Positions 52,648 through 60,333 of a stretch of 64,000 bases of DNA are shown in pieces. Numbering within the stretch: the stretch's first letter is position 1; the number at the start of each line of letters is the position of its first letter. Source of the stretch: Paraburkholderia sabiae (lineage in GTDB: Bacteria; Pseudomonadota; Gammaproteobacteria; Burkholderiales; Burkholderiaceae). Under the pieces are notes generated by a model, which was not told where the DNA came from, searched no databases, and worked only from the letters and a program-made list of their open reading frames with translations. The DNA is taken from contig NZ_CP125295.1 of NCBI RefSeq assembly GCF_030412785.1, positions 1,488,001-1,552,000 of the forward strand, written 5' to 3'. A program made the position numbers and the translations under genes.

Positions 52648-53741
52648 CAGAAGCCGATCCTTTCTTTGCGGAAGTGCTCGGCCATTTCTTTGGAGCGGCC
52701 TTCGCCGCGCAACAGGTCGAGATAGATCTGGATGGGGCTGGCCAGCCACAGGCCATCGACCCTGTCGCGAAACAACAGTTCGCCCGGCGACTTGGCATCA
52801 ATGATGCCCAAGTTGGCGCCTTCATTGACGACGCGCGCGCCCAGGTCACCGATAGCGGCATCGGCGTTCGCGTCGATCAGCACGCGCACGCGCACCTGGG
52901 AGATGTTGGAAAGGAATGGCGCATAGCGCTGCGCGGCGGCTTCGTAGCTGACCTCGTACTGGACGTCGTGCGCGTCGAAGACCTGACCGATCCGCGCCGC
53001 CAGCGTGTCTGCTTTCGTGCCAGGCACGTAGTACCGACGCAGGGCCGGCGGACGGGCGGTTGCGAGCTGCTTGGCCCAGGCGTTCAGCAAGGCCGTCGGC
53101 TCGCGAAGATGGCGTTCTTTGCTCGGGCCTTGCCCGCGTGCCACCAGCCAGTCGAAGCGCTCCAGTTCGGTCAGCACTTGCGAGGCGGTGGCGGGCGACA
53201 CCATCGCCTGCAATGCCAGTTCCGTGACTCCAAACCAGTCCTGAAGCTTTACCAACAAGGCGTGAAGCACTTGAGCGCGCCGTCCGGTAAACAGCGTGCG
53301 CACGGACTTCGTGAGGGACTTGGGGGGCGGTTTGTCGATGTAGAGGTACGCCCCGGGCGCAGGCAGGTACAGACTACCACCACTGTCGTAGTAGCCGACC
53401 CGCTCGCTTTTCAGCAGTTCCTTCGCGCCGGGGGAGAGAGACTCGGCGACGAGGAGCGGCACGGGCGGTTGTCCTTGCTCGGCAGGTCGTCTGTGACTCG
53501 CTTCTCGGAGCTGCCAGATTACTTGACGGACATCTCGGGGAAAGACGGCTTTCTTGGCCTCGATCAGCAAGACGAAGGACTTGCCCGCGACGCACAGATC
53601 GACCTGCGCGTCATATCCGCGGTCGCCGAGCTTGGCCACGGGCTCCCAGTGTTCGAGGGTGGCTTCCACTTCCGGAAGCTCCTGTAGCGTGTCCACGAAC
53701 CGGGTGATGAGCTGTCTTTCGCTCAGAGGAGACTCAAGCAT
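52647..53741 (-). CDS. AbiEi-like protein with N-terminal nuclease-like domain and winged helix
   Basis: The 364-residue protein has three parts. Residues about 1-90 resemble a restriction-endonuclease-like fold (YDAQVDLCVAGKSFVLLIEAKKAVFPRDVRQ, with D and ExK at the expected spacing). Residues about 145-210 form a winged helix (ALLVKLQDWFGVTELALQAMVSPATASQVLTELERF). The rest matches the AbiEi C-terminal region (TALLNAWAKQL; VLIDANADAAIGDLGARVVNEGANLGIIDA; PIQIYLDLLRG). Such proteins are annotated as AbiEi-family antitoxins and usually autoregulate. Two palindromes (TTTACTG-CAGTAAA type) lie just upstream, fitting autorepression. It heads the four-gene operon and overlaps the AbiEii-like gene. 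Confidence 0.72.
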   Translation of the reverse strand: MLESPLSERQLITRFVDTLQELPEVEATLEHWEPVAKLGDRGYDAQVDLCVAGKSFVLLIEAKKAVFPRDVRQVIWQLREASHRRPAEQGQPPVPLLVAESLSPGAKELLKSERVGYYDSGGSLYLPAPGAYLYIDKPPPKSLTKSVRTLFTGRRAQVLHALLVKLQDWFGVTELALQAMVSPATASQVLTELERFDWLVARGQGPSKERHLREPTALLNAWAKQLATARPPALRRYYVPGTKADTLAARIGQVFDAHDVQYEVSYEAAAQRYAPFLSNISQVRVRVLIDANADAAIGDLGARVVNEGANLGIIDAKSPGELLFRDRVDGLWLASPIQIYLDLLRGEGRSKEMAEHFRKERIGF

Positions 53742-53754
53742 GGCAAGGACGTTC

Positions 53755-53824
53755 TTTACTGTTCAGTAAAGATGCGTATGATACTGAATATTTCCTGAAA
53801 TTGCAATATTTACTGCGCAGTGAA
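53755..53824. promoter_or_regulatory. Twin palindromic operator before the AbiEi-like operon
   Basis: TTTACTG-TT-CAGTAAA (53755-53770) is a perfect inverted repeat. TTTACTG-CG-CAGTGAA (53809-53824) is the same site with one mismatch. The two lie 54 bp apart, centre to centre, in the AT-rich 110-nt gap between the AbiEi-like gene and the XRE gene, both on the minus strand. An intervening ATACTGAATATT may be a half-site or part of the promoter. The AbiEi-like winged-helix protein is the natural candidate to bind here; the XRE protein encoded upstream is the alternative. Confidence 0.6.
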
Positions 53825-53851
53825 AAATCGCCTTCCTTGGCCAACCGTAGG

Positions 53852-54547
53852 CTATAACCTGATGCCGCCGGATTTGGGTGTTGCGAACTGCTCAGGTTCT
53901 TTGCCGAGAGGAAAGGCCACCACATAGAGTACGGTGGCAGGCATCGGCTTGGTGTCTGAGCCCATGCCCCATTTCACCTGCACCTTCCGGATGGCGTAGC
54001 ACAACGAGACACCAAGTGCTCGCAGCGTGTCGATGCCGGATTGCATCTCGTCGTACACCTCGAACTTCTGCATTTCCATGTAGGCGTCGGCACAATCCCG
54101 ATAGTCACGAAAATAATCGACGAGCGTTGCGAACGCTTCATCCGCTTCGCGTGTCAGCGCGAACGCTGGCTCGGACAAATCCATCGTGCAGGACTCGGCG
54201 AGTTTGGCCAGTTGTTTCCCTGTGGTCAGTGGGGTCGCCGTCAGTGTGATGTTCTCTCGATCGAATTTTTCCTTGGCTGCCTTGAGCTCATCTTCCGTCG
54301 GAATCGTGAACGGTTTACTCAGGGCGTCGATGTCCTCAAATTCAAAGGCACGGGCGAGCGCACGGCGCGTATCGAGACTGGCGGGCCCACCTTTTTCGGC
54401 TCGCTGGATCGTGCGGACATTGAGCCCCGAGATGGCGGCCAATTGCTCTTGTGACCACTGACGCATCTCCCGAAATACCTTGATCAGGAGCGCCAGTTCG
54501 TTGGGAGTCAACAGGCGAGCTTGCTGGGACTGTTCGGTAGTGTTCAT
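53852..54547 (-). CDS. XRE-family HTH regulator with unknown C-terminal domain
   Basis: Residues about 14-70 form a Cro/C1-type HTH (LTPNELALLIKVFREMRQWSQEQLAAISGLNVRTIQRAEKG). The remaining 160 residues are an unrecognised helical domain (EPAFALTREADEAFATLVDYFRDYRDCADAYMEMQ) ending in a hydrophobic strand (PATVLYVVAFPLGKEPEQF). It begins at the ATG with GGAGG 6 nt upstream; the longer frame is unsupported. It is the first gene on the minus strand inside the island's right edge and lies directly upstream of the caspase/helicase operon, which it could control. Confidence 0.8.
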   Translation of the reverse strand: MNTTEQSQQARLLTPNELALLIKVFREMRQWSQEQLAAISGLNVRTIQRAEKGGPASLDTRRALARAFEFEDIDALSKPFTIPTEDELKAAKEKFDRENITLTATPLTTGKQLAKLAESCTMDLSEPAFALTREADEAFATLVDYFRDYRDCADAYMEMQKFEVYDEMQSGIDTLRALGVSLCYAIRKVQVKWGMGSDTKPMPATVLYVVAFPLGKEPEQFATPKSGGIRL

Positions 54548-54882
54548 GCGTGCCTCCATCGGTTGGTTGATGTGGCGAGTATGAGCAGCGAGAGAAAAGG
54601 GCAACACGACAGTAACCCGACAGCCAGCCGACAACGGTCACTATACGTCGAACGTCGTCTTTCCCGAAAATTCTGAATTCGTGCGTCCCGGTGTACCGCC
54701 GTCGCGCTTGTGGGCTGCATCCTGCGCCTCGTGCCAAGTCGCGGCCCTTTGGGTTCATCCCTGATGCGTGCAGCCCGGCTTCCCGATCCGGGTCTGCGCG
54801 CTTCGCTTGCGTGGGCGTATGCGATCGGTCGTCTGTCCAGCCATCTTTCCTGACTTCATCCCCTCGTCTGCTGTAGTGTGAT

Positions 54883-55060
54883 GGTATCGAGGAGCGCGTT
54901 CGAAAGAGGCTGACGGTATCAGCGACGGTATCGCGCCTACGAATCGTGAAGAGACGGTGAGTGTCCGCGATTTTCAAACAAAGTGGGCGTTGATCCTCCG
55001 GTGCGTTCCGACCACAACCGTCAACTGCCGGGCACAATTTCCGGTATCGCTGACGGTATC
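54883..55060. repeat. Repeated GGTATC motifs at probable island edge
   Basis: GGTATC occurs at 54883, 54915, 54927, 55043 and 55055. The second and third, and the fourth and fifth, are each spaced 12 bp apart within similar context (GACGGTATC, then a short spacer, then CGGTATCG). Repeats of this size with regular spacing are typical of integrase arm-type sites near att sites, though no integrase is visible in the window. Confidence 0.4.
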
Positions 55061-55136
55061 GACGTCAGCAGAGCCGGTGGGAATCCCGTCCCCACAAGGG
55101 TCCGGCCATTAGGTTGACAATCGAGTGGGAATAAAG

Positions 55137-55162
55137 AAAAGGGCGCTGCGGCGCCCTTTTTT
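55137..55162. terminator. Bidirectional intrinsic terminator
   Basis: GGGCGC-TGCG-GCGCCC (55141-55156) is flanked by AAAA on the left and TTTTTT on the right. It works on paper in both directions: it would end the acetyltransferase transcript, whose stop is 30 nt away on the minus strand, and any rightward transcript leaving the island. Confidence 0.8.
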
Positions 55163-55191
55163 ATCGCGATTCCCCGCTGTCCAAAGCGCGT

Positions 55192-55701
55192 TCACCGCTC
55201 CAGCACATACACCGCCACCAACCTCCCGTAATAAGGCTGCAACCCAAGACTCCGCATCCCCAGTCGCTTCATCACATTGATCGATCGTTCATTCGACGGA
55301 TGCGTCGTCGCGTGAATCGCTGCAACACCGAGAACATCGAAAGCGAACGCGATCATCGCGCGCGCGGCTTCCGTCGCGTAGCCGTGGCCCCAATGATCGC
55401 GCTTCAGGCGCCAGCCGATTTCGACGGGATTACCCGGCTCGTTTTCGATGTGCTGAACGCAGCCCGCGCCGATGATCTCGTCGCTGTCCTGCCTGATGAT
55501 CGACCACCACGAAAAACCGAACCGCTCCCAGCGCTCTTTTGCCGACGCAATGCTCGCCTGGACTTCCACTGCAGTCGCGGGCGAACCGTCGCCGAGAAAC
55601 TGCATGACGACAGGATCGGAATTGAGCGCGAGCAGCCCGGCGAAATGCGTTTCGTCGAACGGTTCGAGGCGCAGCCGCAGGGTTTCGAGCAGAGTCCGCA
55701 T
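55192..55701 (-). CDS. GNAT-family N-acetyltransferase (RimJ/RimL type)
   Basis: The 169-residue protein has the GNAT layout of RimJ/RimL-type enzymes: ETLRLRLEPFDETHF at the N-terminus, the AcCoA-binding motif region GWRLKRDHWGHGYATEAARAMIAFAF (about residues 84-109, RxxGxG/A variant), and a final NERSINVMKRLGMRSLGLQPYYGRL. These enzymes acetylate amino groups of proteins or small molecules; the substrate is not evident. The start is uncertain between the ATG of MRTLLETL (used) and one 27 nt upstream. It is the first chromosomal gene right of the island, with a terminator 30 nt past its stop. Confidence 0.82.
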   Translation of the reverse strand: MRTLLETLRLRLEPFDETHFAGLLALNSDPVVMQFLGDGSPATAVEVQASIASAKERWERFGFSWWSIIRQDSDEIIGAGCVQHIENEPGNPVEIGWRLKRDHWGHGYATEAARAMIAFAFDVLGVAAIHATTHPSNERSINVMKRLGMRSLGLQPYYGRLVAVYVLER

Positions 55702-55752
55702 GGCATTTCGTCCGTGGCGTGAGTCCATGCTCGCGCATTCGCCGACGAAACT

Positions 55753-57243
55753 CTAGTGCGACGCGTGCTGCCGTTTCCGCAGCGCATCTGCCAGTTCGCG
55801 CGCCCGCGTCAGCGCCGCAGTGATCGCCGCCAGCACGCGCTCGCGCGCATCGTCGTGTTGCTGCCGCAGCGCATACGACGGGTGCCAGGTCGCAATCACC
55901 TGCATGCCGTCTACATCGAGTGTCCGGTCGATGCAGTCGCTCAGGCTGATTTTCTCGTGCAGCAACGCGCCCAACGCCGTCGCGCCCAGCGTGACGACGA
56001 CAGCCGGTTTTACGCGATCGAGTTCGCGTTCGAGCCAATAGCCGCACGCGTCGATTTCCTGCTGCGCCGCCGTCTTGTGCAGACGCCGCTTGCCGCGCAG
56101 CATCCATTTGAAATGCTTGACGGCGTTGGTCAGATAGAGATCGTCGCGCGACAGACCCGCGCGCTCGATCGCGATATCGAGCAGCCGGCCCGCGGGTCCG
56201 ACGAACGGCTTGCCCGCGAGATCCTCCTGATCGCCGGGTTGTTCGCCGATCAGCATGATGCGCGCATCGGCGGGACCGATGCCGTCGACGGCCTGCGTCG
56301 CGTGCCGCCATAGTTCGCAGCGCCGGCACGCATCGAGCGTCGAAGGTTGCTGGCGCGCGGGTTGCGCGCTCTGTGCATCGACGGGCACGCTCTTGCCGCC
56401 AAGCACGCCGACGCCGCTTGCCTGCGCGACACGCTGCGCGCCGCTTTTTGCTTCGCTGATCATCGACGGAATCAGCCGGCCTTCAGGCAAGCCTTTCCAG
56501 AAGCGTACGGGCATGTGTTGTTCGAGCGCGGTTTCGTTCAGGCGCGCCGGGTTGAACGTGCTGCGATAGTAGGCGAGCCAGAGCGCTTCGGCTTCGTCGG
56601 CGGTGGGGCTGACGTGATCGCCGGATCGTGTCGATCGCGTCGAGCGGCGTTCGAGTCGCAGTGCGTTGCCGTCCCACCATGCCGCGCCGTCCGGCGTCGA
56701 GATGAGCCACGTCGAGCGTCCCATGCGCCGCGCGAAATGTTCGGCCGACCACGCGAGCACATCGTGCTCCGGCTCGTACCACGCGACGTATTCGGGCAGA
56801 TCAGGCGCGGGCTCGGCGTCGCTCGCATCGCGCAGCCGGAAGCGCACGTACGCGATCATGTCGTGTTTCGCGCGCCGCACGGCCTTGGCCATCTTGTAGA
56901 GCCGCGCGCCGTCCGCATCGGCGGGCGATGCGACGGCGCGGTCGCCGCCATGCCAACGCCAGAGCACGCGATACAGAAACGCCCAGCGGGTCGTATCGCG
57001 ATAGAGCGCGGCATCTTTCAGCAGTTCTGCGAGATCGCGAGAAATGCGCACTTCGGCGGGCGCAGTCGATGCAAACGACGCAACGGCATCACCGTCGAAC
57101 AGCGTATGACTGTCAACATGATTGTTTTCGCCGCCCGCAATGCGCCAGTCGATCACCTCGGGCGCGACATGTTGTGCCAATGCCTTGAGCGCTGTTTCGC
57201 GCCACGAGGCAAACGTGTCTTCGATCGCGACGACGATGTGCAT
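55753..57243 (-). CDS. UdgX-family uracil-DNA-binding protein with N-terminal DUF4130-type domain
   Basis: Residues about 1-250 match the TIGR03915/DUF4130 SAM-cluster-linked repair domain (MHIVVAIEDTFASWRETALKAL; YVAWYEPEHDVLAW; STWLISTPDGAAWWDG). Residues about 300-480 are a family 4-like uracil-DNA glycosylase: GEQPGDQEDLAGKPFVGPAGRLLD, then the UdgX-specific KRRLH insertion (about 380-386), TLGATALGALL and TWHPSYALR. UdgX binds uracil in DNA, and the histidine of KRRxH forms a covalent adduct with it. The gene is 16 nt after the radical-SAM gene, and both sit behind a LexA-box-like operator, so an SOS-linked DNA repair role is likely. The start is the ATG at the beginning of the longest frame. 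Confidence 0.88.
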   Translation of the reverse strand: MHIVVAIEDTFASWRETALKALAQHVAPEVIDWRIAGGENNHVDSHTLFDGDAVASFASTAPAEVRISRDLAELLKDAALYRDTTRWAFLYRVLWRWHGGDRAVASPADADGARLYKMAKAVRRAKHDMIAYVRFRLRDASDAEPAPDLPEYVAWYEPEHDVLAWSAEHFARRMGRSTWLISTPDGAAWWDGNALRLERRSTRSTRSGDHVSPTADEAEALWLAYYRSTFNPARLNETALEQHMPVRFWKGLPEGRLIPSMISEAKSGAQRVAQASGVGVLGGKSVPVDAQSAQPARQQPSTLDACRRCELWRHATQAVDGIGPADARIMLIGEQPGDQEDLAGKPFVGPAGRLLDIAIERAGLSRDDLYLTNAVKHFKWMLRGKRRLHKTAAQQEIDACGYWLERELDRVKPAVVVTLGATALGALLHEKISLSDCIDRTLDVDGMQVIATWHPSYALRQQHDDARERVLAAITAALTRARELADALRKRQHASH

Positions 57244-57259
57244 ACGCGAACGCCCGACG

Positions 57260-58471
57260 TCAAAGCAGCGACAACTGCGTCGGCGGCGGCGTCAACGCGT
57301 GGCGCAAGCGTTCCGTCGACACGTCGCCTTGCGCCGGACGATAGTCGGCCGTCACGACGAAAGGCTTCGTCTTGTCCATCGAACAGCGTAACTGCACAAG
57401 ATCCTGATAGCGGATGCGCCGCGAGCGCCGCAACTCCACCAGCCGCTTCGCGTTGCGCATGCCGATGCCCGGCACGCGCGCGATCATGCGCGCGTGAGCA
57501 CGATTCAGATCGACGGGAAAACTGTCGCGATGATTGAGCGCCCACGCGAGCTTCGGATCGATATCGAGCGCGAGATTGCCCGGTTGCGCAAACAGTTCGT
57601 CGACGCGAAATCCATAGCCGCGCAGCAGAAAATCCGCCTGATACAGCCGATGCTCGCGCAGCAGCGGTGGCGCCTTGGCGGGCAGCGCGGTCGGGCTGTC
57701 GGGAATCGGGCTGAACGCGGAGTAGTAGACGCGCTTGAGCCGGTACGAGCCGTACAGCGTTTCGGCCGTTTGCAGGATCGTGCTGTCGGTTGCCTCGTCC
57801 GCGCCGACGATCATCTGCGTGCTTTGCCCGGCGGGCGAGAAGCGCGGCGCTTTCGCGTCGCTCTCGGCCTCGTCGTGCGCGAGGCGGATCGACCCCATCG
57901 CAAGGCGGATCGTGCGCGCGCTCTTTTCGGGTGCGAGCCGTTCGAGGCCGATTTCCGTCGGCAGTTCGATATTGACGCTCAACCGGTCCGCGTAACGTCC
58001 CGCTTGTGCGATCAGCACGGGATCGGCGTCGGGAATCGTCTTCAGATGGATGTAGCCGCGGAACTGATGTTCGTCGCGCAGCGACTGCGCGACGCGCACC
58101 AGTTGCTCCATCGTGTAGTTCGACGACTGGATCACGCCCGAACTAAGAAACAGGCCGTCGATGTAATTGCGCCGGTAAAAATCGAGCGTGAGGCTGACGA
58201 CCTCCTCGGGCGTGAAACGTGCGCGCGGTACGTTGCTCGTGCGCCGGTTCACGCAATACTGGCAGTCGTACAGGCAGAAGTTGGTCAGCAGGATTTTCAG
58301 CAGCGACACGCAGCGGCCATCGGGCGTGAAACTGTGGCAGATACCCGAACCCGTGCTCGCGCCGAGCCCGTCTGTGCCGCGCGAACTGCGCTGCGGCGCG
58401 CCGCCGCTCGCGCACGAAGCGTCGTACTTGGCTGCGTCGGCGAGAATTTCGAGCTTTTTGAGCAGTTCCAT
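57260..58471 (-). CDS. Putative DNA modification/repair radical SAM protein
   Basis: The 403-residue protein matches TIGR03916, radical SAM proteins paired with UdgX-like genes. It has the cluster-binding CLYDCQYC (about residues 65-72), a radical-SAM barrel (VVSLTLDFYRRNYIDGLFLSSG; GYIHLKTIPDADP; RLSVNIELPTE), a conserved FSPAGQSTQMIVGADEATD segment and a helix-hairpin-helix near the C-terminus (RVPGIGMRNAKRLVELR) that should contact DNA. The start used is the ATG of MELLKKLE rather than the GTG five codons earlier. Its promoter region overlaps a LexA box. Substrate and reaction are unknown. Confidence 0.88.
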   Translation of the reverse strand: MELLKKLEILADAAKYDASCASGGAPQRSSRGTDGLGASTGSGICHSFTPDGRCVSLLKILLTNFCLYDCQYCVNRRTSNVPRARFTPEEVVSLTLDFYRRNYIDGLFLSSGVIQSSNYTMEQLVRVAQSLRDEHQFRGYIHLKTIPDADPVLIAQAGRYADRLSVNIELPTEIGLERLAPEKSARTIRLAMGSIRLAHDEAESDAKAPRFSPAGQSTQMIVGADEATDSTILQTAETLYGSYRLKRVYYSAFSPIPDSPTALPAKAPPLLREHRLYQADFLLRGYGFRVDELFAQPGNLALDIDPKLAWALNHRDSFPVDLNRAHARMIARVPGIGMRNAKRLVELRRSRRIRYQDLVQLRCSMDKTKPFVVTADYRPAQGDVSTERLRHALTPPPTQLSLL

Positions 58472-58484
58472 GACAGGTAGCGAC

Positions 58485-58500
58485 ACTGTATATATGTACA
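58485..58500. promoter_or_regulatory. LexA (SOS) box before the radical-SAM/UdgX operon
   Basis: CTGTATATATGTACAG is a 16-bp palindrome that differs from the E. coli LexA consensus CTGT-(AT)4-ACAG only within the inner half, and is extended to ACTGTATATATGTACAGT. It lies 13 bp upstream of the ATG of the radical-SAM gene, over its probable promoter. This makes the pair SOS-regulated; binding is inferred from the match. Confidence 0.75.
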
Positions 58501-58734
58501 GTATTCTACGCCGTCCACCGATGCTGACAACGTGCGTATCGTGGTCCGCGCTGCGGGTGTTCCGGATTTGTCCTATTTTTCAAGCGGGTCGGACGCGACG
58601 GTCGGACTTGACACAACTTACTTGACACAACTTAACAGCCGCCAGGCGACGCGATGGGATCATGGCCGACCGCCCGTCGTGTAGCGTCCGACGGTTCAGC
58701 GCAACAGCTTCGCGACGGCGACGGACATCATCGA

Positions 58735-60279
58735 ATGACAGATCAAGCAGACATCGACGGGCAGTTCACGGCAGCGTTGCAGGCTTTTTTCTCGAACCGG
58801 CACGACAGCGCGCGCACGCAACTCGATGCGCTCCTTCAAGCGCGGCCCGAACACGCGGGCGCGCTGCATCTGCGCGGCCTCGTTGCGCTCGAAGCAAAAG
58901 AGCCGGGCGGCGCGGCGCACTGGATCAAACGCGCGCTGCGCGTGCGGCCCGATCCGATTTTCTACAACAGCCTGAGCGTCGTGCAGATCCGCGCGGGCGA
59001 GTTTGTCGAAGGGGCACGCAGCGCGCGGCAAGGAATCGAACTTGCGCGCAGCGAGCCGTTCATGTCGATCGATACGTCGATTCTCGCCTTCAATCTCGGC
59101 GTGGCGCTGCAACTGAACGACGATATGGAAGCGGCCGAGCAGGTCTATCGCGACGTGCTCGCGGCAAACCCGGTCCATTCCGGCGCGCACAATAATCTCG
59201 GCCTCGTGCTGAATGCGCTCGGCGACGTCGAGGCGGCGATCGTGCATCATCGGCGCGCGTACGATCTCGATCCCGCGAACCTCGAAGCGCGCAGCAACAT
59301 CGGCCACATGATGCTCGCGGTGGGACGGTACGAAGAAGCGTGGCCGCATTTCGAGTATCGGTGGGCCGCGCTGGGCAACAATCGCGGCGAACGCGGCGTG
59401 CGGCCCGCCGAATTGCCCGTGCCGCAATGGCTGGGCGAGCCGGCGACGAAGCAGGACGCGCGGCTCTTCATCGTGTACGAGCAGGGACTCGGCGACGCGT
59501 TGCAGTTCAGCCGCTTCTTTCCGCTTGCGCTCGATCACTTCGGGACCGTCGGCTTCAACTGTCCGAAGTCGCTGCGGCGGCTGTTCGAGGATTCGTTTGG
59601 CGAGCGCTATCCGCGCTTGCAACTGTTCGACGACTTGCCGGCTGACTGGAGCCAATGGGACTGCCATTCGCCGATGCTCTCGCTGCCGATGGCGCTCGGC
59701 ATCGGCTTGCAGAATCTCGACAGGGCGCTGCATCGGTATCTGCGCGTCGATCCGCAACGCGCCTCGTACTGGCGAGCACGGCTGGCGCAGGTTGCGCCGG
59801 AGGGCGTGCCGCGCATCGGCATCGTCTGGGCGGGCGGCAAGATCAACGCGCATATGGATCGGATGCGCAGCATCGCGCCCGCGCAGATCGAGCGTCTGCT
59901 CGCGTGGCCGCGTGCGCAGTGGATCAGCTTGCAGAAAGCGGACGATGAATCGAAAACACTGACGGCCGCGCATCGTACGAACATGACCGACTGGATGAGC
60001 GAGATCGCGGATTTCGCCGATACGGCGGCACTCGTCGATGCGCTCGATCTGGTGGTTGCCGTCGATACATCGGTCGCGCATCTCGCTGCCGCGATGGGCA
60101 AGCGCGTGTGGCTGCTGAACCGCTACGCCGGCTGCTGGCGCTGGCTTCGCGAGCGCAAGGATAGCCCGTGGTATCCGGGCATGCGTATCTTCAACCAGTC
60201 GCAGCGCGGAAACTGGGTCGACGTGCTGTCGACCTTGATCGAAGCGCTCGAAGCGGAATTCCCCGCGCGAGCGCAATAA
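58735..60279 (+). CDS. TPR-repeat glycosyltransferase-9-like protein
   Basis: The 514-residue protein has an N-terminal half of tetratricopeptide repeats (about residues 5-200; YEEAWPHFEYRW, AHNNLGLVLNALGDVEAAI, NLEARSNIGHMML) and a C-terminal half with the family-9 glycosyltransferase-like pattern (GIVWAGGKINAHMDRMRSI; DLVVAVDTSVAHLAAAMGKRVWLLNRYAGCWRWL). Such TPR-GT proteins are common in Burkholderiaceae, often near flagellin or LPS genes, and may glycosylate proteins. The start is the ATG of MTDQADID; the longer frame upstream is poor. It is divergent from the radical-SAM gene, with the LexA box between them. Confidence 0.8.
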   Translation: MTDQADIDGQFTAALQAFFSNRHDSARTQLDALLQARPEHAGALHLRGLVALEAKEPGGAAHWIKRALRVRPDPIFYNSLSVVQIRAGEFVEGARSARQGIELARSEPFMSIDTSILAFNLGVALQLNDDMEAAEQVYRDVLAANPVHSGAHNNLGLVLNALGDVEAAIVHHRRAYDLDPANLEARSNIGHMMLAVGRYEEAWPHFEYRWAALGNNRGERGVRPAELPVPQWLGEPATKQDARLFIVYEQGLGDALQFSRFFPLALDHFGTVGFNCPKSLRRLFEDSFGERYPRLQLFDDLPADWSQWDCHSPMLSLPMALGIGLQNLDRALHRYLRVDPQRASYWRARLAQVAPEGVPRIGIVWAGGKINAHMDRMRSIAPAQIERLLAWPRAQWISLQKADDESKTLTAAHRTNMTDWMSEIADFADTAALVDALDLVVAVDTSVAHLAAAMGKRVWLLNRYAGCWRWLRERKDSPWYPGMRIFNQSQRGNWVDVLSTLIEALEAEFPARAQ

Positions 60280-60295
60280 AACAGATGCGTCGGAC

Positions 60296-60317
60296 GCGCT
60301 TCGCCACTGCGAAGCGC
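60296..60317. terminator. Hairpin between convergent genes
   Basis: A 9-bp perfect inverted repeat (GCGCTTCGC with loop CACT) lies between the TPR-protein stop and the permease stop. It has no T-run, so it may act as a weak or factor-assisted terminator, in either direction. Confidence 0.45.
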
Positions 60318-60333
60318 CCGTCTGGAAGTTGGA

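Larger units (their letters stand above)
54548..55191. other. 644-nt gene-free junction between island and chromosome
   Basis: No gene is seen. It contains five copies of GGTATC, two of them in pairs spaced 12 bp apart, and a strong bidirectional hairpin terminator near 55,150. The sequence GCTGACGGTATC occurs exactly twice (54,909 and 55,049). The content changes here from defence-type genes to ordinary chromosomal genes, so an attachment site is suspected in this stretch. Confidence 0.5.

Noticed and set aside
55070..55115. GGTGGGAATCCCGTCCCCAC, which looks like a tRNA T-arm end
   Set aside because: It lacks the conserved TTC of the T-loop, and no cloverleaf upstream could be built, so it is not called as a tRNA or as an att fragment.
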